From: Hyphomicrobiales bacterium
GTDB lineage: Bacteria; Pseudomonadota; Alphaproteobacteria; Rhizobiales; Aestuariivirgaceae
Length of the DNA stretch: 7,631 nucleotides
Assembly: GCA_012032065.1 (NCBI GenBank)
Contig: JAAURV010000143.1
Location: 1-7,631 of the forward strand
Direction: 5' to 3'
The position numbers and the translations under genes were made by a program. Position 1 is the stretch's first letter; each line of letters begins with the position of its first letter. The notes below the pieces were generated by a model. That model did no database searches, was not told where the DNA came from, and worked only from the letters and a program-made list of their open reading frames with translations. Below, piece after piece: positions 6,249 to 7,631 of this stretch.

Positions 6249-6505
6249 CAAAACCGCCACCTTCATGCCGAGGCATATGCTGCAACGGTTCGCGCATGCG
6301 CTGTCAGATCTACCTTGGCACCACTTTGAACTAGAATCTCCACGACCTGCCGCAGGCCAACTCTCCAACGATCCGACTGTGTGCGGCTCACGGCAGTAAG
6401 CGATCGACTCGCTCCAGGCAAACCGCGAGCTCCTCACCAAGCGCAACGTATTCTCCAAGTGCCAGATCGAGAGCTAACTCGAATTGAAGCAGGAAGAACA
6501 CGATT
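6249..6505 (+). pseudogene. Decayed, internally deleted copy of the glnA 3' half
   Basis: Two blocks align in order with glnA. Block one, 6249 to about 6315, matches glnA from 5079. Bases 6253-6271 are identical to 5083-5101, and the copy keeps CAACGGTTCG at 6283-6292. Block two, about 6333-6505, matches glnA 5507-5675 and includes an identical 15-mer, CCAGATCGAGAGCTA (6462-6476), and the tract AAGCAGGAAGAACA. About 340 bases between the blocks are missing. Block two translates partly as SNDPTVCGS, AIDSL, NVFSKCQIES, stop, LELKQEEHDS, so it contains stop codons. The adenylylation Tyr codon has become His (CAC, 6341-6343). It is a non-functional relic of a glutamine synthetase gene, separated from the main copy by hicBA. 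Confidence 0.85.
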
Positions 6506-6523
6506 CAACCGTTCTGGAAGTAT

Positions 6524-6546
6524 GGGCCGGGGGGATTCTCCGGCCC
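6524..6546. terminator. GC-rich hairpin, possible terminator
   Basis: GGGCCGG (6524-6530) pairs with CCGGCCC (6540-6546) around a 9-base loop, and one or two inner pairs are possible. It lies 9 bases beyond the stop of the minus-strand FAD oxidoreductase, where a terminator would be expected. No clear U-run follows on either strand, so its role is uncertain. Confidence 0.4.
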
Positions 6547-6554
6547 ACTGCGTT

Positions 6555-7631
6555 TCAGATGCCAGGCGTGATGTTCTGGTTTAGGCGAAAGAGGTTCTCC
6601 GGATCAAAACGGGCCTTCAGGGTTTGCAGCCGGCGATATTTCTGCGCGCCATAGGCTTTCATCGCGAGATCGCCGCCGCTGTCGGCCTGTTCGTTGACGT
6701 AGTTGCCTTCCATGGAGAGCGCAGTGAGCGCCGCAGCCGTCTTCCTTCCCCAGGCAAGGCAGGCCGTGTCGTCCTTCGCGTCGTCCCAGATGGGCTGGAC
6801 GATCCAGTAGTATTGCGCGGCGCGGCCCGTGTAAGCAGTTGCATCTTCGGCGACGTCACACACCGCTCCGCCCAGCTGCAACACATAGACTTCGGAACCG
6901 GGAGTTGGAGCGGACTGGATTGCCGTCAGCATTCTGTCGATCGCCTCGGCGCCGAGACTGGCAAAGTAGCCGCCTTTTGCATAGTAGCGCGCCCCCAACG
7001 GACAAATTCGTCGCCGCGGCTCTGGAATGCGACGAAGTCCGCCGGGCCGCATGTACCGTCTCCCTTGCCGGCTAGGCTTCCGATGGGGCTGACAAGTCCA
7101 GCGCCTTCTCCAGCGGCACCTGAGTGAATGCGGTGACCGTGCAACCCGCCTGCTTCACGTTAAATGAGAGCGTGAGTTCGCGCGGCGCGGCTCTTGCGGC
7201 ATCGGCAAGTGCTTGCAGCACGGCGCGCGCCCTGTAGAGACCGTAAATCCATGTGCCGGCCGTCACCGCTCCGAGATTACGCATCCTGAAGTGAAATGCG
7301 GTGGCAATGCCGAAATTTCCGCCGCCGCCTCGCAATCCCCAGAAGAGTTCGGGTTCGCTGTCTGGGCTGGTCTCAATGAGCGATCCATCCGCGGTCACGA
7401 GTTCCACTGCCTCGAGGTGATCGATAGTGAGCCCAAATCTCCGGCTAAGCCACCCCATGCCACCACCCAGCGTAAGCCCAGCAGCGCCCGTGTGCGACAC
7501 CACGCCCGCTGGCGACCACGAGCCCATGCGAACTGCCCGGACACTTTGTCGAGCATCGCCAAGCAGCGCGCCACCTAGCACCTGAGCTCGCGTTCGACGT
7601 AGGGCGTAATTTCGATCGATTCACTTTGCGA
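6555..7631 (-). pseudogene. Berberine-bridge-enzyme-like FAD-linked oxidoreductase, frameshifted and cut by the window edge
   Basis: Members of this family are FAD-dependent oxidases with an N-terminal FAD_binding_4 domain and a C-terminal BBE domain. The N-terminal part (7581 to about 7090) shows LGGALLGD, GVVSHTGAAGLTLGGGMGWL and ELFWGLRGGGGNFGIAT, which are the FAD-binding signatures. The C-terminal part (about 7010-6555) shows ARYYAKGGYFASL, QLGGAVCDV, GNYVNEQAD and the BBE ending ARFDPENLFRLNQNITPGI. The middle piece, LVSPIGSL then GPADFVAFQSRGDEF (about 7100-7010), lies in the third frame. At least two -1 shifts are therefore needed, near 7095 and near 7000. Between 7570 and 7490 an alternative frame (DKVSGQFAWA) fits the family better than the open one, which suggests further shifts. 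The start lies beyond the right edge. The substrate is unknown. It is either a true pseudogene or error-rich sequence. Confidence 0.75.

Noticed and set aside
5736..6554. Search for an integrase, transposase, tRNA or CRISPR explaining the hicBA insertion
   Set aside because: No such gene, no tRNA-like fold and no regularly spaced repeats are visible in the window.

Overview
The window looks like chromosomal DNA of an alphaproteobacterium, probably of the Rhizobiales (Hyphomicrobiales). This rests on GC-rich coding sequence, a glnB-glnA pair behind a sigma-54 type promoter, a pyrophosphate-type phosphofructokinase, and protein sequences typical of that class. It is an inference from the sequence alone; no search was run.

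Left half, all on the minus strand and read from right to left: an NAD-type short-chain dehydrogenase (2621-3393), an AbrB-type antitoxin (2255-2584), a PIN-domain VapC toxin (1871-2251), a pyrophosphate-dependent phosphofructokinase (631-1863) and a small HEAT-repeat-like protein (139-620). The genes are spaced by 3 to 36 bases, so they could form one transcript. The toxin stop codon is part of the phosphofructokinase ribosome binding site. Bases 1-138 hold nothing I can identify.

Middle, plus strand: a small eight-cysteine zinc-ribbon-like protein of the DUF1272 type (3492-3800) diverges from the dehydrogenase. Then comes the nitrogen-assimilation operon: a GG-N10-GC sigma-54 promoter, glnB (PII signalling protein) and glnA (glutamine synthetase type I). 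A perfect 11-bp hairpin with a GAAA loop ends the operon.

Right part: a HicB/HicA-type toxin-antitoxin pair on the minus strand converges on glnA. Beyond it lies a decayed, internally deleted second copy of the glnA 3' half (about 6249-6505, plus strand). Last comes a broken minus-strand berberine-bridge-enzyme-like FAD oxidoreductase that runs off the right edge.

The window has two notable themes. First, several otherwise intact genes (the HEAT-like gene, the dehydrogenase, glnA and the FAD oxidoreductase) are interrupted by apparent single-base deletions. For glnA, the decayed copy nearby still carries the missing base, so the ancestral reading can be recovered from the window itself. These shifts may be assembly errors or real mutations. 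Second, both toxin genes start at TTG, in frame with and 0-1 codon after the antitoxin TGA, and one of the two modules is physically coupled to a glycolytic enzyme.
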